Assembly (NCBI GenBank): GCA_000733355.1
Contig: JNVV01000059.1
Span: forward strand, 130,173 to 194,172
From: Falciphora oryzae
Lineage: Eukaryota > Ascomycota > Sordariomycetes > Magnaporthales > Magnaporthaceae
DNA: 64,000 nucleotides
Reading direction: 5' to 3'
The first letter of the stretch is position 1, and each line of letters starts with the position of its first letter. Shown here in pieces: positions 10,284 to 21,232 of this stretch. A model generated the notes under the pieces. The model worked only from the letters and a program-made list of their open reading frames with translations. It was not told the DNA's origin and ran no database searches. A program made the position numbers and the translations under genes.

Positions 10284-11235
10284 GGGTTTAACTGTCTGGT
10301 ATGAAATGGAGGAATGGACCAGGAGCCGGAGGGTGGGTGAGGGGGGATTTGAAGGAATGTGATTGTCCTGCGGGAAAAGGAGATGTCTTGCCCTTCACGA
10401 GAAGCTCCAGGCCAACATCTTATACTATGCGCCAAGTGAAAGAAAATTCGCTCGCTCCGTAGTGATATGGCAGCGAGCGATTCCGCAACAAAAAAGCTAA
10501 GGTCCAGACTCTAGACGCGATCCAGCATGGACCTCGAAGCAAGCTTGTTTTTGGCTAGACGAGAAGGCCTGCCTGACAAGGAAAGACTCCATAACTCAGC
10601 CTCGCCTGCGAGTTACGCCGTGGAGTTGTCCGGCGAACCGGAATGAGGTTCTGGTGTTGGTTTGGCTAATTGCAAGCTCGGCCACGCAAACCCATGGCGT
10701 CCGCTTTGGGTAGAGCCAACTGTGGACATCACAACATTCGCGGTTTATCGTTTCCGAGGTTGCATTACGCCTTACAGGGACTAGCGCCGCTTATAACGGA
10801 ACAACGGGCAAGTTCCGATATGCGGGGGCGGGGTTGAACCTAAATAGCTTAATGGAACATCCCCACAAGAAACCCTCCAATCGAGGGCCAAGGCTGGATA
10901 AGGCTTTGGCGGCCTCCATGGCAAGGGCATGACGTCAAAAGCGGCATGAGCCGGCCGAGGTGCCCATATAGGCCGGGATCCTCAAAGGCATGTTGTTTTT
11001 GCGGGTATTCCGGGGTCCAAAGCGTAATGCCAAGCTTGTTTGGAGATCACCCGATAGCGGGACGCCGTGGAAGTGGTGTGGGGTCGGCGCTAACTGCCTG
11101 GACTTCCAGCCTGTAATTACTCCCCAGCCACACATGCCAACCCGCACGGTACCGCGTAATCAAAACATCAACTCAACAGGCAAATCAATGCATTTGCGTC
11201 GCCGCTCACATTATCATTCTCCAGTCATTTCGAAA
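10284..11235. other. Intergenic region between LysM relic and hypothetical gene
   Basis: Contains the presumed promoter of the LysM gene (minus) and of the 11236 gene (plus). An in-frame extension upstream of 11236 to 10990 exists but is not favoured as coding. No repeat or RNA gene recognised. Confidence 0.4.
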
Positions 11236-11961
11236 ATGGCCTCGGGATTCGGCCCACGCGGCCCACGAATCTTGATAACACATGTAATCCAATTCCAGGA
11301 TCACGCTGGTAACTGGGCGCTTACCGCGTTCCGCAGTGAGGCAGACAATCCGCTTCCGCTCCTCTACAGCTATTCTATTTACTTTACCCACCCCGACGTC
11401 CGCCCCGACAATCCCGACTCTGTCACATCCGCAAAGCGACTATACGAAACAATCAGGGAGGGCCCGCTTTACGACTCGAACGATACCGAGTTCCGTCTGG
11501 ACCTGTACTTTATCCCGAACGGCAACCGAAACGATTGCATGCAGCATTACCGGGCGGAAAAAAACGCGCGAGGCAGCTTTGAAACCCAAATTGAGGTCGT
11601 GGAAAGCGGTGTCCGCCCCGGCCCCAGCGGCCCCAGCGGCCACAACGTAAAAGGAGAGGGCGGGTCGGGCGGGATAAAAATGCCCGGGCTGGTTCCTTCT
11701 TATGTGTACGACAGGATCTCACATCGCTACCATAGCCTTATTTACATTTGCGACGATACGGATTGGCAGGGCGGCGAAGACCAGACGATGACGCGGCTTG
11801 AGTTCGAACCGCTATCTCAGGAGGATTACGAAAAGTTCAGCAAGGACCGGAGGACCACCGCGAGCCGGACGCGCTCCCCGAGATACAAACCGGGGTCGAG
11901 GCCCTTTGCAGGAGCAGCCCGGGATACGGCAAAGCGATTGGGCATTTCGGGCGCACTGTGA
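11236..11961 (+). CDS. Hypothetical protein, 241 residues, intact
   Basis: The start was chosen at 11236 because its context (AAAATGGC) is good and the sequence changes there from low-quality to protein-like; the frame itself is open back to 10990. The product begins MASGFGPRGPRILITHV, has a globular first half (WALTAFRSE, YSIYFTHPDV, RLDLYFIPNG), a Gly/Pro/Ser stretch (GPSGPSGH) in the middle, an IYICDDTDWQGGED acidic segment and a basic Arg/Ser-rich tail. No signal peptide or membrane segment. I recognise no family. It lies alone between the LysM relic and a LINE piece. Its uninterrupted frame among pseudogenes suggests a real gene. Confidence 0.55.
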   Translation: MASGFGPRGPRILITHVIQFQDHAGNWALTAFRSEADNPLPLLYSYSIYFTHPDVRPDNPDSVTSAKRLYETIREGPLYDSNDTEFRLDLYFIPNGNRNDCMQHYRAEKNARGSFETQIEVVESGVRPGPSGPSGHNVKGEGGSGGIKMPGLVPSYVYDRISHRYHSLIYICDDTDWQGGEDQTMTRLEFEPLSQEDYEKFSKDRRTTASRTRSPRYKPGSRPFAGAARDTAKRLGISGAL

Positions 11962-12170
11962 GATCCATGGGCTCCCACATGTGGGAAAGGGCTCCTTACC
12001 AACGCATGGGAGTATCGGAGTGGCAGGAGGCGAGGGACAAGGGGTGGACTTCTTGGTAACAGGCAGCAAGACATGGCTTAGGTGCGCACGGCTGAAGGCC
12101 ACTGCCTAATGGGCGCCAATAATGCAGGTGGAAGGATTGGCATTGTACAATAAACCACGGTATCTTTCCT

Positions 12171-12453
12171 TTGATAGCTGCTAATATTCTAGACATTCCA
12201 TCCAAGCAAGGTGCGAGCTCAGGACGTCAAACGGACCTCAAAACCCACAGCCTCACTCTTACGAAGACAACCCGACGCAGTACGCATACCCTCCCCAGAA
12301 AAGCGGAAGGGGTAAGGTACGGATACGCGGACGATATAGGCATATGCGTAACGGGTAACTCCCCGGAGGAGTGTTCCCGTAAAGCAGGGACAACGGTAAC
12401 GGAAATCCTCCGTTGGGGCAGGGCTAATAAGGTCGCTTTCGACCCAGGGAAGT
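12171..12453 (+). mobile_element. LINE (Tad1-like) reverse transcriptase fragment
   Basis: The frame reads GVRYGYADDIGICVTGNSPE, then AGTTVTEILRWGRANKVAFD. YADD is the catalytic reverse-transcriptase motif, and the LRWGRANxVxFDPxK continuation is typical of fungal Tad1-clade LINEs. The frame ends exactly where LTR A begins at 12454; the rest of the LINE is missing on the far side. Confidence 0.8.
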
Positions 12454-12593
12454 TGTCACGGCACCAACGAGGGCGAAGAGGCCGGGCTGCAACAAACCCT
12501 CCTGGTTGAATTGGCTATCTAGATCTGCCAGGCGTCCGTGCAACAAGTGGGTCTTCCTGGCACCGAGCCCCACCAGGGCTACGTGCCATAACA
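12454..12593 (+). repeat. LTR family A, copy 2, internally deleted
   Basis: Starts TGTCACGGCACC and ends GTGCCATAACA but is only 140 bp: the middle is deleted with a junction at CTATCTAGA|TCTGCC. Flanks (GAAGT left, ACATG right) do not match, and the left side is LINE while the right side is the NLR gene, so a rearrangement has joined unrelated sequences through this LTR. Confidence 0.75.
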
Positions 12594-12801
12594 ACATGCC
12601 GCGAATAATAGCAGCTTCGCCGCGTCCGCATTGATTTTGTGAATTTTGCGGCTAGTAGCTCGACTTTGTCCCGATCCGTGTTGTGGAAATTTTCCAAGTA
12701 TTCCGCAATCGATACCTGGTTTTCGTTCATATAAGCGGCCGCTTGGGTGATCGCTAGCGGCAGATGGGCGAGCTTTTTTAGGAATTCGTTAATAGTGTTT
12801 T

Positions 12802-13321
12802 TATAACACCCCAACCATGTCCAGCGGCCTTAGGGGACACCACTGGTGGCCTCAAGGGAGGGCTCCGGGTGGTAGCCGGAGGGGCGTAAGCCCTGACGGA
12901 TGTGCGGATCAAAAGAGTTTAGCTTTGCGACACGCATACCGGTTAGCCTCCGCAGATCCGCCCGGCCCGGAACCCTAAAAGGGGACGAAACACATCCGGC
13001 CCCGACGGGCGCCACGGAGGAGGCAGCGTGCCGATGACAACCGAAAGACAGGTCCCGACGGACGCCACGGGGGAGGAGGCGTGCCGACGACAACCGAAGG
13101 ACGGCCGGGGGCCAGAGCATAAGGAGGGCCCGAGGGACCCCCTGTGAAGGGGGTCGAGAGGGCAAGCTATCGTTCTTGTTTCTACCTACCCATAAGCTTG
13201 TTGAACCCCGCATGAATACAACTGTTGAGCTGCTGAACCTCTGAGATCTCTTTGAGAAAAACCCCCCTTTTCCAGGCCTGACACTGCTGTAGCTTGCTAT
13301 AGTAGGAAAAGACCTGTTACA
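12802..13321 (+). repeat. Solo LTR, family B, copy in the NLR gene (full length)
   Basis: 520 bp from TATAACACCCC (family consensus TGTAACACCCC) to GACCTGTTACA, flanked by an exact 5-bp target duplication GTTTT (12797-12801 and 13322-13326). It carries a TATAAG-like box (GCATAAGG here) before a GGGCCC stretch, which gives it plus orientation. Related copies: 13546, 21233, 37455, 54995, 58942. Confidence 0.9.
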
Positions 13322-13545
13322 GTTTTGCGGTGGTAGATTTGGTTCAACTAATGACTTTTTTAAAAATTCTCGTGCTTCGCCGCGACTTATTTCTAATAGG
13401 TCGACGATATTATTCCTGGCAACACTGGTGGCTACTTTTCGAAACCAAATCGTAAACAGGATCCGGCCACCGCTGCTTTGCGGCAGCTAGTCGTTTATTC
13501 CGCCTTTATTGCCTTACCCGAGCAAAGTATCCCAGTTGTCGGCGT

Positions 13546-13698
13546 TGTAACAGGTCTTGGCCCTACTATAGCTAAACTCTTTTGATCCGCACGTCCTTCA
13601 GAGCTTGCGCCCCTCTGGCCACCACCCGGAGTCCCCCCCTGAGGCCACCGGTGGCGGTCCCTAGGGCTGCTGATCATGGTTCTGTGCGGGGTGTTACA
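13546..13698 (-). repeat. LTR family B, internally deleted, in the NLR gene
   Basis: 153 bp from TGTAACAGG to GGTGTTACA with an exact 5-bp target duplication GGCGT (13541-13545 and 13699-13703). The centre of the LTR is deleted at CTATAG|CTAAACTC. Opposite orientation to the copy at 12802, so the two are separate insertions. Confidence 0.9.
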
Positions 13699-13796
13699 GG
13701 CGTTGTTAACGATTAGCAGTCACTTTCCTGCCGTCGCCGAGCAAAAATGGCGGCGGAATGTATTTTTGGCACCTTTATCATCGCTGAGTGGAACGC

Positions 13797-14027
13797 TGTC
13801 ACGGCACCAACGAGGGCGAAGAGGCCGAGCTGCAACAAACCCTCAGGTTGATTTGGCTATCTAGAGTTAAGGAACAAAAAAGGAAGAGTTTGTGCGTTGC
13901 ACCTGTTCGGATCGATTGCCTTAGGGCAATCGAGCCGAGCTCCACTTGTCGCACGGATCTGCCAGGCGCCCGTGCGACAGGTGGCCGAGCCTGGCACCGG
14001 GCCCTACCAAGGCTACGTGCCATAACA
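13797..14027 (+). repeat. Solo LTR, family A, copy 3, in the NLR gene
   Basis: 231 bp from TGTCACGGCACC to GTGCCATAACA, flanked by an exact 5-bp target duplication AACGC (13792-13796 and 14028-14032). It separates the P-loop part of the NLR gene from the kinase-2 part. Confidence 0.92.
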
Positions 14028-15060
14028 AACGCGCAGCTTCCCGATTCTGTTAACGCACGCTTGCTTGAAGCTTGCCATGTTTAAAGCCGGCACCCAGAAA
14101 ACGGACCACCCTGACTTATTCTTTTGCGTCGAGTAGGCGAGCTGCAATGCCACCTGTGCCTTGCCGATGCCGCCGAACCCGACGAGGGCAACGCGTCGAA
14201 GGCCATCCTCGCCAGACAGCTTTTTTTTCGAGCCTGCAGAGGACTTCCGCCCGTCCCACAAAATATCTGTTCTTTAAAAGCGGGATGTAATAATGGGTAT
14301 CGACTTCTTTTCGTTATGTTAGTTGCTGTGCGTTACTAAAGGGCAGCGCTTATACTAACGGGGCACTCCCCCAAATTCGGCTACCGAGGCTTTTTCCCGC
14401 CCGAGGAACTCGTTTACGAACTTGCCGAACAGTCCTTTATAGTCGCGGAGGTAGTTTAATGTGTGCGCCGGGATTTTGCTTGCCTTTTTCCAGTCCGACA
14501 GCGTCGTATCCTCGAGGCCCCGCTCCACGTTAAATCGAAAGTACTGGCCGTTAACCACGAACCGGCTGTCAAGCCGATCCGCCACCTGCTTCGACGTCGT
14601 CGCCATCTTTTTCAGATAATAGCGAGTTTAAAATTGCGGGTACCACGACATCCCCAAGCCCCGTGCCGATACTAAGAATCTGCATCCGCTCGCGTCCGGG
14701 GAACCGCCGCCGCGCCTTTTCGATAAGCACCTCGCACGGGTTGTTATATCCGAAGCCGGCATCGATAAACTCGATCTCGTCCCAGCCGACCCGGATCGGC
14801 TTGAAGAAGGTTGTCGCCGCCGACGTCGCCCGCGCAACCTGCCAGATGGTGCAGCCGCTCAAGCCGATCGAGGTGTCGTACGTCGTGAACAGGGTCGGTC
14901 GCGCGTCGACATTGTCCTTGGTGATGGCCAGTACGGCCCTGTGGGCGTTGGCTATACGCATGTTTACGGAAGCGCCGTTCCTAGAACATACGTAGCACCC
15001 GCTCGCCGACGGTGCATGCACTGAGCTATACGCGGCGTTCTTGCCAGACGTGACTTTGGA

Positions 15061-15651
15061 TGCACCAGGGCCCGAATCTTGGGGTAAGAAAAATCCTCAT
15101 TTTTTTTTTTTTTTTTGGCAGAGCTCTAGCTTGGAAAAAGGACAGTTGCGTGCTAATTAATGCCAAAATCCCTTATCTTTCTAGTCATCCCTTGGGGCAG
15201 AATAATGCCAATCCGGAAAGATCTGCACAAATCGACGGAACCAGAGGCAGCTGGAGGCAACGTGGCTGCACGCAAATTCTGGGAATGGAGCGAGTAGCGG
15301 ATTCGATAGTTTCTCTGATGTACTTGGGTCTCTAGTAGATTCCAGCCTTGTCCTGCATCAGAGAAGGAAGGTGATATCACAATACCTATGTTGATGAGAG
15401 TGAAAGGCGGCAATGGCAGTCAGGGCTGGCACAATGAAGGTATGACCGCAGACACAAAAAGTAGAGATCTTATTAGTTCACCAACGGAGGTAAACATGTG
15501 TTAGAACACTAATCTATAAACAGGACGAATCCTCCCAGCGACGTTAAGACAAAGATCGTGTCTATATGGGCTAGACATCATGCTGCTCTTGTTCAGCATT
15601 GATTAAAGATCCTGACAACACCATGCGCCTCCTGAGCGCTCCACCAACACA
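15061..15651. other. No gene recognised
   Basis: Begins with a run of T (about 15101-15116) that abuts the truncated patatin part of the NLR relic. The rest shows no domain, repeat or RNA gene. The 3' region of the F-box gene lies at its right end. Confidence 0.35.
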
Positions 15652-17707
15652 TCACCACATCGCCAACTCGAACTCGTGGTTGCAGCCAAGACTCGACAGG
15701 ATTTTCGATGACACGAACTCCGGATAAAGATGCGAGGGCGGCCGGAAGCTTCCCAGATGTCGCTGCTCGTACCGATCCATGCTCAGCAGCCTGACCACGC
15801 CGGTGCCGTCGTCCCCGTCGCCGCGGTGCACCCTCCACGCGTGGCGTCCTATCTTAACGATGCGCAGGCCCCGCCCCGCCTCGACCAGCTGGCGTGCCAG
15901 CGCCTTGCGCCACTTCACGCCGCTTACGACGTCCTTGAGATGCCTGTTCGCGACGATCAAGGACTCCATCTCCTCGGCTGTTATGGAGGGATCACGACAC
16001 AATTCGAGCACTGGCATCGACGGCGCGCCGAGCACGAGCTCGCGCAGGCCAGGCGTCCGCCGCAGCATGGATTCCAGGTCGTCCATGTGCCATATTGCGG
16101 GGCCGGTGGGGTCGAGTGCCGTGTACAGGAGGAGGCTGCTCGCGTTCGAAGCCAGGCCCAGGTACTCCGCCCACGTTTTCTTCCTTATATCTTGGGTAGT
16201 ATTCAATAGCCCTGTGCCGACGGCCAACTTCTGCACCTCCATGGCCCTGCGGATCCAGCCCATGTTCCCCATCAACCGTCCGTAGTAGGGCCTGTCGGGT
16301 TCGTCGCCCCAGAGTCGCAGGACAACCTGCTTGTGGTCGAAGCGGGGTCGCCGGCTGACTTCCGACTGGTGCAGGGTCTCGTCGACCGGTATATCCAGGA
16401 GGGAAATGAGAGAAGTCGGCATGTCTGACAGGTCTTCAGGGGCCCTGAAGAACCCCAGTCGTCGAAGGGCTGGGGCGCAATCGGGGGTGAGAATTTCCCA
16501 AGGGACCGGAGCAGGCCAAAAGCCAGAGTGGGAGGGATGTGGTGCCCCGAAGGTGCTGCTTGCTCTGTTATCAATGTACAGCTCCTCGAGGACAGAGACA
16601 TCCGTTAGATAGGAGAGGTATTGGGCCGGTAGCGCACTGTCTGACTCCTCCTCCTCGATTGGGTCAGCCGGCAGTAGCGTCACGCCGAGTCCCAGTCGAA
16701 GGACCTTGAGCCGCAAAGGACGATCAGCGCGCTTGAAATAGTTCAGACAAAGCTTTCTGAGGAATTCGCCGCAGGTGTAGTCATAGGCACCGGTGGTATT
16801 GTGGACGCAGTAATCGCTGAAGCTCAGCGTCAGCTCCTCGAGGTCCGGGCATGCAAGGAGGATTCTCAGAATGTCCTGCGCCCACAGGCCTTCCGTGAGG
16901 AGCATGGAAGGGTCGAACATCTCTCCCACCGTCAGCTTGGTGAGCCCGGAGAATCGGGCGAGGTGATGCATCCCTGCCAAGGACGCGTGCTCCACCGGGT
17001 CCATGGTCTCGTCTTCGGGCTCCTCGGGTTCATCGGGGTCGCTTTCCTCGTAGTCGCTCAGCACATCGTCATCGAAGACCCAACCTCGGTCGAGGTCTTC
17101 GTTGGGGACGAAGATCATCACAAAGGCCTTCAGCCTGGGGCACGAGTCAATCAAGGCCGACATGGTCTCTTGGTGCAAGCAGCCGCCATCCCATCTGTGG
17201 GCTGCCTGTTAGAAGACCGGACGCAGGGTATGTTGGATCACATCGGGTTGCCAGCGGGAATAAATGGCACCGGAAGGACGGATAATGGCCCACTCAAACT
17301 CCTCGAGCGTGGGCATGCGCCTCACAAGCGATCGCACCAGCTCGTTTACGGAACCCCGGTGGCTGAAGCCGCACTGGAGACGGCGCACGTGGCGGAGGTG
17401 CGGGTTGCCTGGGAGTGCATTGAGGATATCTGCGCGCTGCCCGTCTTTGCCCGTGACGATATCCATCTCGGAGTAGAGCACCGGGGTGAAGACCTCGTTG
17501 AATGTCTTGTTGACGAGACAAAGGTTCCGGAGCTGGACCTTGTTCTGTATCTGCAGGAGGGGAGGCGGGCGGTCAGCATCACAGCGACGCGCTCGACGAG
17601 GGCCCTCAATCTGTGACGGGGTCACGGGGCAAACCCACCTGGTCCACAAGGCACTGGACCAGATCCAAGGTTTGGATGAACCTGGCCGTGGCGGTACTGT
17701 TGGCCAT
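15652..17707 (-). CDS. F-box/LRR-type protein with one internal TAA
   Basis: Exon 1 is 17707-17639 (MANSTATARFIQTLDLVQ..., 23 codons), then an 88-bp intron (GTGGGT...CTGCAG, phase 0), then one long frame from 17550 to 15652. Residues NKVQLRNLCLVNKTFNEVFTP are an F-box-like N-terminus. Later parts carry leucine-rich stretches typical of fungal F-box proteins (LAGMHHLARFSGLTKLTVG, CPDLEELTLSFSD, LRLKVLRLGLGV, VSVLEELYIDNRAS, TPGLRELVLGAPS) and an acidic loop (DYEESDPDEPEEPEDE). F-box proteins recruit substrates to SCF ubiquitin ligases. A TAA at 17211-17209 interrupts an otherwise continuous frame (CAA to TAA fits). No intron with good borders removes it, so the gene is either a very young pseudogene or starts at a downstream ATG (17163). 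Confidence 0.65.
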
Positions 17708-18487
17708 GTTGCTGGGATTTGAGATGGCGCCGGCAGAGAGTAGGACCAATTTGCCAGGGTCGTCGAAGGTGCAAATGGAAGAGCACCAGACGAGCAGAAG
17801 GATCGTGTTCGGGAGAGAGTTGGCCCTGCCCGTCCGGTGAGGACAGTGCACTCCATCTATGTACATTGAGAGGACTGCTGCCTGCTGGAGGCCCTGCTAA
17901 GGTAATCAGCCCCGCATTCCGGCTCCCGAAAGCGATAAGCAATTACACCCACTATCAGCCGTAATACTGGAAATTGTACGACGAGAGGGCAACAGTTTAA
18001 GTCTTTCAGTCCCAGGCGTCTGGTCACCGTCAAGGTATGCTTTAACGTTAACGGTGATAGGAAGAAGAATGAACTATGCTCTATACCACCCCAAAGCCGG
18101 GGAACAAAACTGACAGCCCAGAACCCCCTTGTCATTCGATCTTATCAACCTCCCTGGCCAGGTTAGCAACATTAAAATTCACGGTTAGGAATAACGTTCT
18201 GGCCGATGCATTGCTTGATGCTCACCTCATGTTTCTATGAATGGTCGCGCAGGTGCTCCAACCTCTCGTGTCCTAGGGTGTCATCCCTCAATCCAGGCTC
18301 TAACCTGAAAAATCATATGAACTGGATATTGATCTAGTGAACTGGACCGGGGTTTCTGTCTACGGCCTTGCGCTTAATTCGGGAGAGGGGATCGTCGACA
18401 CGGTACATGCCGTTCGTACCCTCTAAGCCCCAGTCCCCGTTGGTCAAGACGTACATAATGCAGGAGCGTTTTTCCGACGCGCGCACC
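17708..18487. other. Upstream region of the F-box gene; nothing else recognised
   Basis: Open frames here on the minus strand are short 5' extensions of the F-box frame and lack support. From 18140 to 18480 no gene, repeat or RNA was recognised. Confidence 0.35.
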
Positions 18488-18709
18488 TCAAAGTCCCCGT
18501 GCTACGTTGAGAAGTGCTTGGGCCATTATTGATAGATCCTTAGCTTCCGCAAACTTGTGGCCCATGATAGATTCCTCGAGATCGCTGCTAGTGCGACCAG
18601 CTTCTTGTTTTCGGCCCAATGCGTATTTAGCGAACAGGCCGGCTCGGGTGTAGCATCCCTCACAGAGTGCCAGGGGTGAGTTGATGTTACAGGAGCTCAT
18701 GATCGTCAC
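18488..18709 (-). CDS. Possible small protein or gene fragment, 73 residues
   Basis: An open frame reading MTIMSSCNINSPLALCEGCY, then ALGRKQEAGRTSSDLEESIM and FAEAKDLSIMAQALLNVAR. Composition is protein-like with a helical C-terminal half, but there is no recognised family, no splice support and no conserved context. It may be the end of an older gene. Confidence 0.25.
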   Translation of the reverse strand: MTIMSSCNINSPLALCEGCYTRAGLFAKYALGRKQEAGRTSSDLEESIMGHKFAEAKDLSIMAQALLNVARGL

Positions 18710-20959
18710 GGAAGCGCATCAGGGGGTATCGCGCACTCCGAGTATCTCCAAGGAAATCCCGGATAACGAAGTAAGCATTCATGTATATAAAGGCAAAGGG
18801 CCTCCTCCCTATGTCCCGCTCCGAAGTCCGACGCGGCAGGGGAATGTTACGAACCGGCGCGTGCTTGGAACATTTTAACATCCAAACTCGGGCACTAAAT
18901 TCGATCCATATCGTACAGGTGGCCCGCAGCACCAGAGCCACATTGGCACCCCTCTGGTAGCGATAGAGCTACACGGGTCAACTAGGGATTGCACAAGCCC
19001 TGCATTTGCCAGATCCTGTCAGAAGCAACAGGTTCAGGATGGTGGGCGCATGGGGCTCTGCTGAAGAATGGGTGATAGTAATATGTAAAGAAACCTGATT
19101 ATTTATTTATTCTAACATATCTCCATCGTTTTATATGGTTTGTAGCGCGAGGATGTCCCTGGAATGAACCTGGAACGCCGTCCCGGTCTCGCCTCCAGCG
19201 CCTTACCCAACGCAACCAACTAACATACCACCCCATGTCCTTCACTAAGCGTTTGTAGCGGCGCCGATATTATAGTCGCGCTGGGCTACTAAGAAGTCGA
19301 GGCTGTCATGGAGGATCTGGGCTGGGTAGCACGAGGGCTAGGGAGCAGCGGCATGGCAGGTTAGCCGGTGTCAAAACCCGAACCTGGGGGGTGAGGAATA
19401 CAAAGCAACTCTGTTTTACCCGCCACTGCGGAACCATCGCGGCGACGGTTTTCGAAAAGGGGAGTCGTGCAGGTCCATAACTGGGTCACCGAAGCCGTGG
19501 ACACCGGTAAGGGGCTAACTGCGATAGCACGTAAACGCGCAGCGGGCATATGGCAAGAGGAGCAGCGAGGCAAAACACAGGGAATATAGAACCGACCGTA
19601 TTGCACCTACCAATGCCCATCGACCCGGCCTGAGTTTCTTCAAGCTCTCGGCATACAGATACACGCTCGTCGCCAAGGGTGTGGAGACGGCCCATTAGGG
19701 ATGTCTCAGGCATGAGAAGGAGGCGTGCGCCCGGATGTGCCTATTCAAGGGGTGGAACATCCCTATCCTCGGTCTGCTAAATTAAACCTCCCCCAGACCT
19801 TCATCGGGCTGATCGAAATTGTCGATGCGACTCTGTCGAGAAGGCAAACTCGCACAGCCCGAAAGCGCCCAAGCAATGCGCAGCCTGCCCTGGGGCAGAG
19901 TCCGTCCGGCATGCGGGATGGACAAGACTGTGGCAAGAAAGTCAGAGAGTGACGCGCCAGGATGCCGCGGCACGCAGGGGCGGTAGGGTTCCCATTCTGT
20001 TTGCTTCCCAGTCGCTCTGCAGCACTGCCGCCTAAGCGGGTGGGCGAGAAAACCATCGCCACAATAGCGTCGGATGCGAAGCACTGGCGCTGCGCCGTTA
20101 CTGCCAAGCCGGCAGCGGGAGGCATGGAAACCCGGTGGGCCGACTCGCGCGGGGACGCCGCTGCCTTTTGCACGACGTATCCAAAAGGCGGCCGCCAGAC
20201 CTAGGTGGACCTAGGGGGCGCACCGTGCACACATCAGCCCCGCTCCATAGTGAGTCGGAGTGGTCGCCCTCGGCGGCTTGTCGCCAGGAATTGTGATGTC
20301 TAGCTTCCGAGTAATCCTGCCCCGACAGGGAACACTGTGCTCGAGATGGTCCCACATATCCCCGTGGACGTGTCCATAATACATGTTGCGGGCGTCAATC
20401 CTCGCGACGGCCAATCGCGATTGTGGCTCTGGGCCCGAGATTTCGGGTTTGCGCGTCCGGGTCGGCCCCCGTCCGGTGGTGGCTGCGCAGGCTGAACGGA
20501 GAGTGATCCACTCGGGCCCAGTATCAATTAGTTGTGGTAGCTTCCATTATTCCAACTACCTAAAATGTAGCGTGCGACTCACTGGTGCCAAGTTACCAGG
20601 AACTTCTGGATTTAGGCAATGATGATTTTCTGCCCTCGGCAGCTCCCTGCCAAATAGTAGCTGTACAAAGCAATGGGAAATACACCGTGCAGCCGTGCTG
20701 CGCCACGAATTGGTGTGTGCTCAGAACAATTCAACAGCCAAAACTGCGCACTGAATTCCGTTCATACTGTATGGCGGCAAAATGAGAATGTGTGTAACCA
20801 GGTCGACTTGGAGCAGGCTCAGTGCGGAAAACCAGGGCATCGCGCAGGGATTGGCAGGTCTAAAGCCCCGGTCCTGGCACATTGACCAAACAAGGTCCAC
20901 AGCCGCGCCTGTTCAATCTAGCAGTGTTCATATAGAAGACAGTCTACAGCCTTTGCGTA
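18710..20959. other. 2.2 kb without a recognisable gene
   Basis: Only short frames on both strands. A 66-codon frame at 20585-20785 has a Cys-rich stretch (QPCCATNWCV), which could be a remnant of a small secreted protein, but no signal peptide or second half is present. No repeats shared with the rest of the window were noticed. Confidence 0.3.
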
Positions 20960-21232
20960 CCTAGGTGTCACTTGTTGCAGTTCGGCGCGATCCCGTCTTG
21001 AGTCGGGCCCGGGGGGTGTCGGTCTCGGGCTTGCTCGATGTGGTCGTCGTGGCCGTAGTGTGAGTCAGTCCCTCGGTAGCATTGGGATCAGGGGGAAGAT
21101 CAGTGATGCGAGTGCAGTACCGGTATCTTAGGTTGAAGAGTTGTTTAGTCTGTCCCATTGCGAATCCCTTGCTCGGAGCGCAGGGAGCTTACATCACAAG
21201 TGTAAGTTCCACGGAAATTCGCCGCCGAATTT
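20960..21232 (-). pseudogene. Possible LysM-protein linker relic
   Basis: The minus strand has a Thr-rich tract (HTTATTTTSSKPETDTP) and, one frame off, PGPTQDGIAPNCNK followed by TGA. A PxPTQxGIAxNCNKxH segment is the usual lead-in to a second LysM domain in fungal secreted LysM proteins. Nothing convincing of either LysM core remains, and LTR B begins right upstream at 21233. Confidence 0.35.

Larger units (their letters stand above)
12594..15060 (-). pseudogene. Patatin / NB-ARC NLR gene cut by three LTR insertions
   Basis: Reading down the minus strand: patatin C-terminal part (TLFTTYDTS, FIDAGFGYNNP with the catalytic-Asp motif, ILSIGTG), linker, FVGRAEVL, P-loop GFGGIGKAQVALQLAY (GKA instead of GKT), NRIGKLR, [LTR A], VPLSDDKG, stop TGA where Trp is expected, LLIVNNADNWDTLL (kinase-2), [LTR B], LPQSSGGRILFT, RKVATSVARNNIVDLLEIS, EPNLPPQN, [LTR B], TINEFLKKLAHLPLAITQAAAY (GLPL-type motif), MNENQVSIAEYLENF. 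Fungal proteins with a patatin phospholipase N-terminus and an NB-ARC switch are NLR-type sensors linked to programmed cell death. The patatin GxSxG part and the repeat domain are missing. Extra lesions: poly-A frameshift before the P-loop and two further stops. Confidence 0.85.

Noticed and set aside
16801..17616. 271-codon plus-strand frame
   Set aside because: Antisense to the F-box gene, whose motifs, intron and length are better supported.
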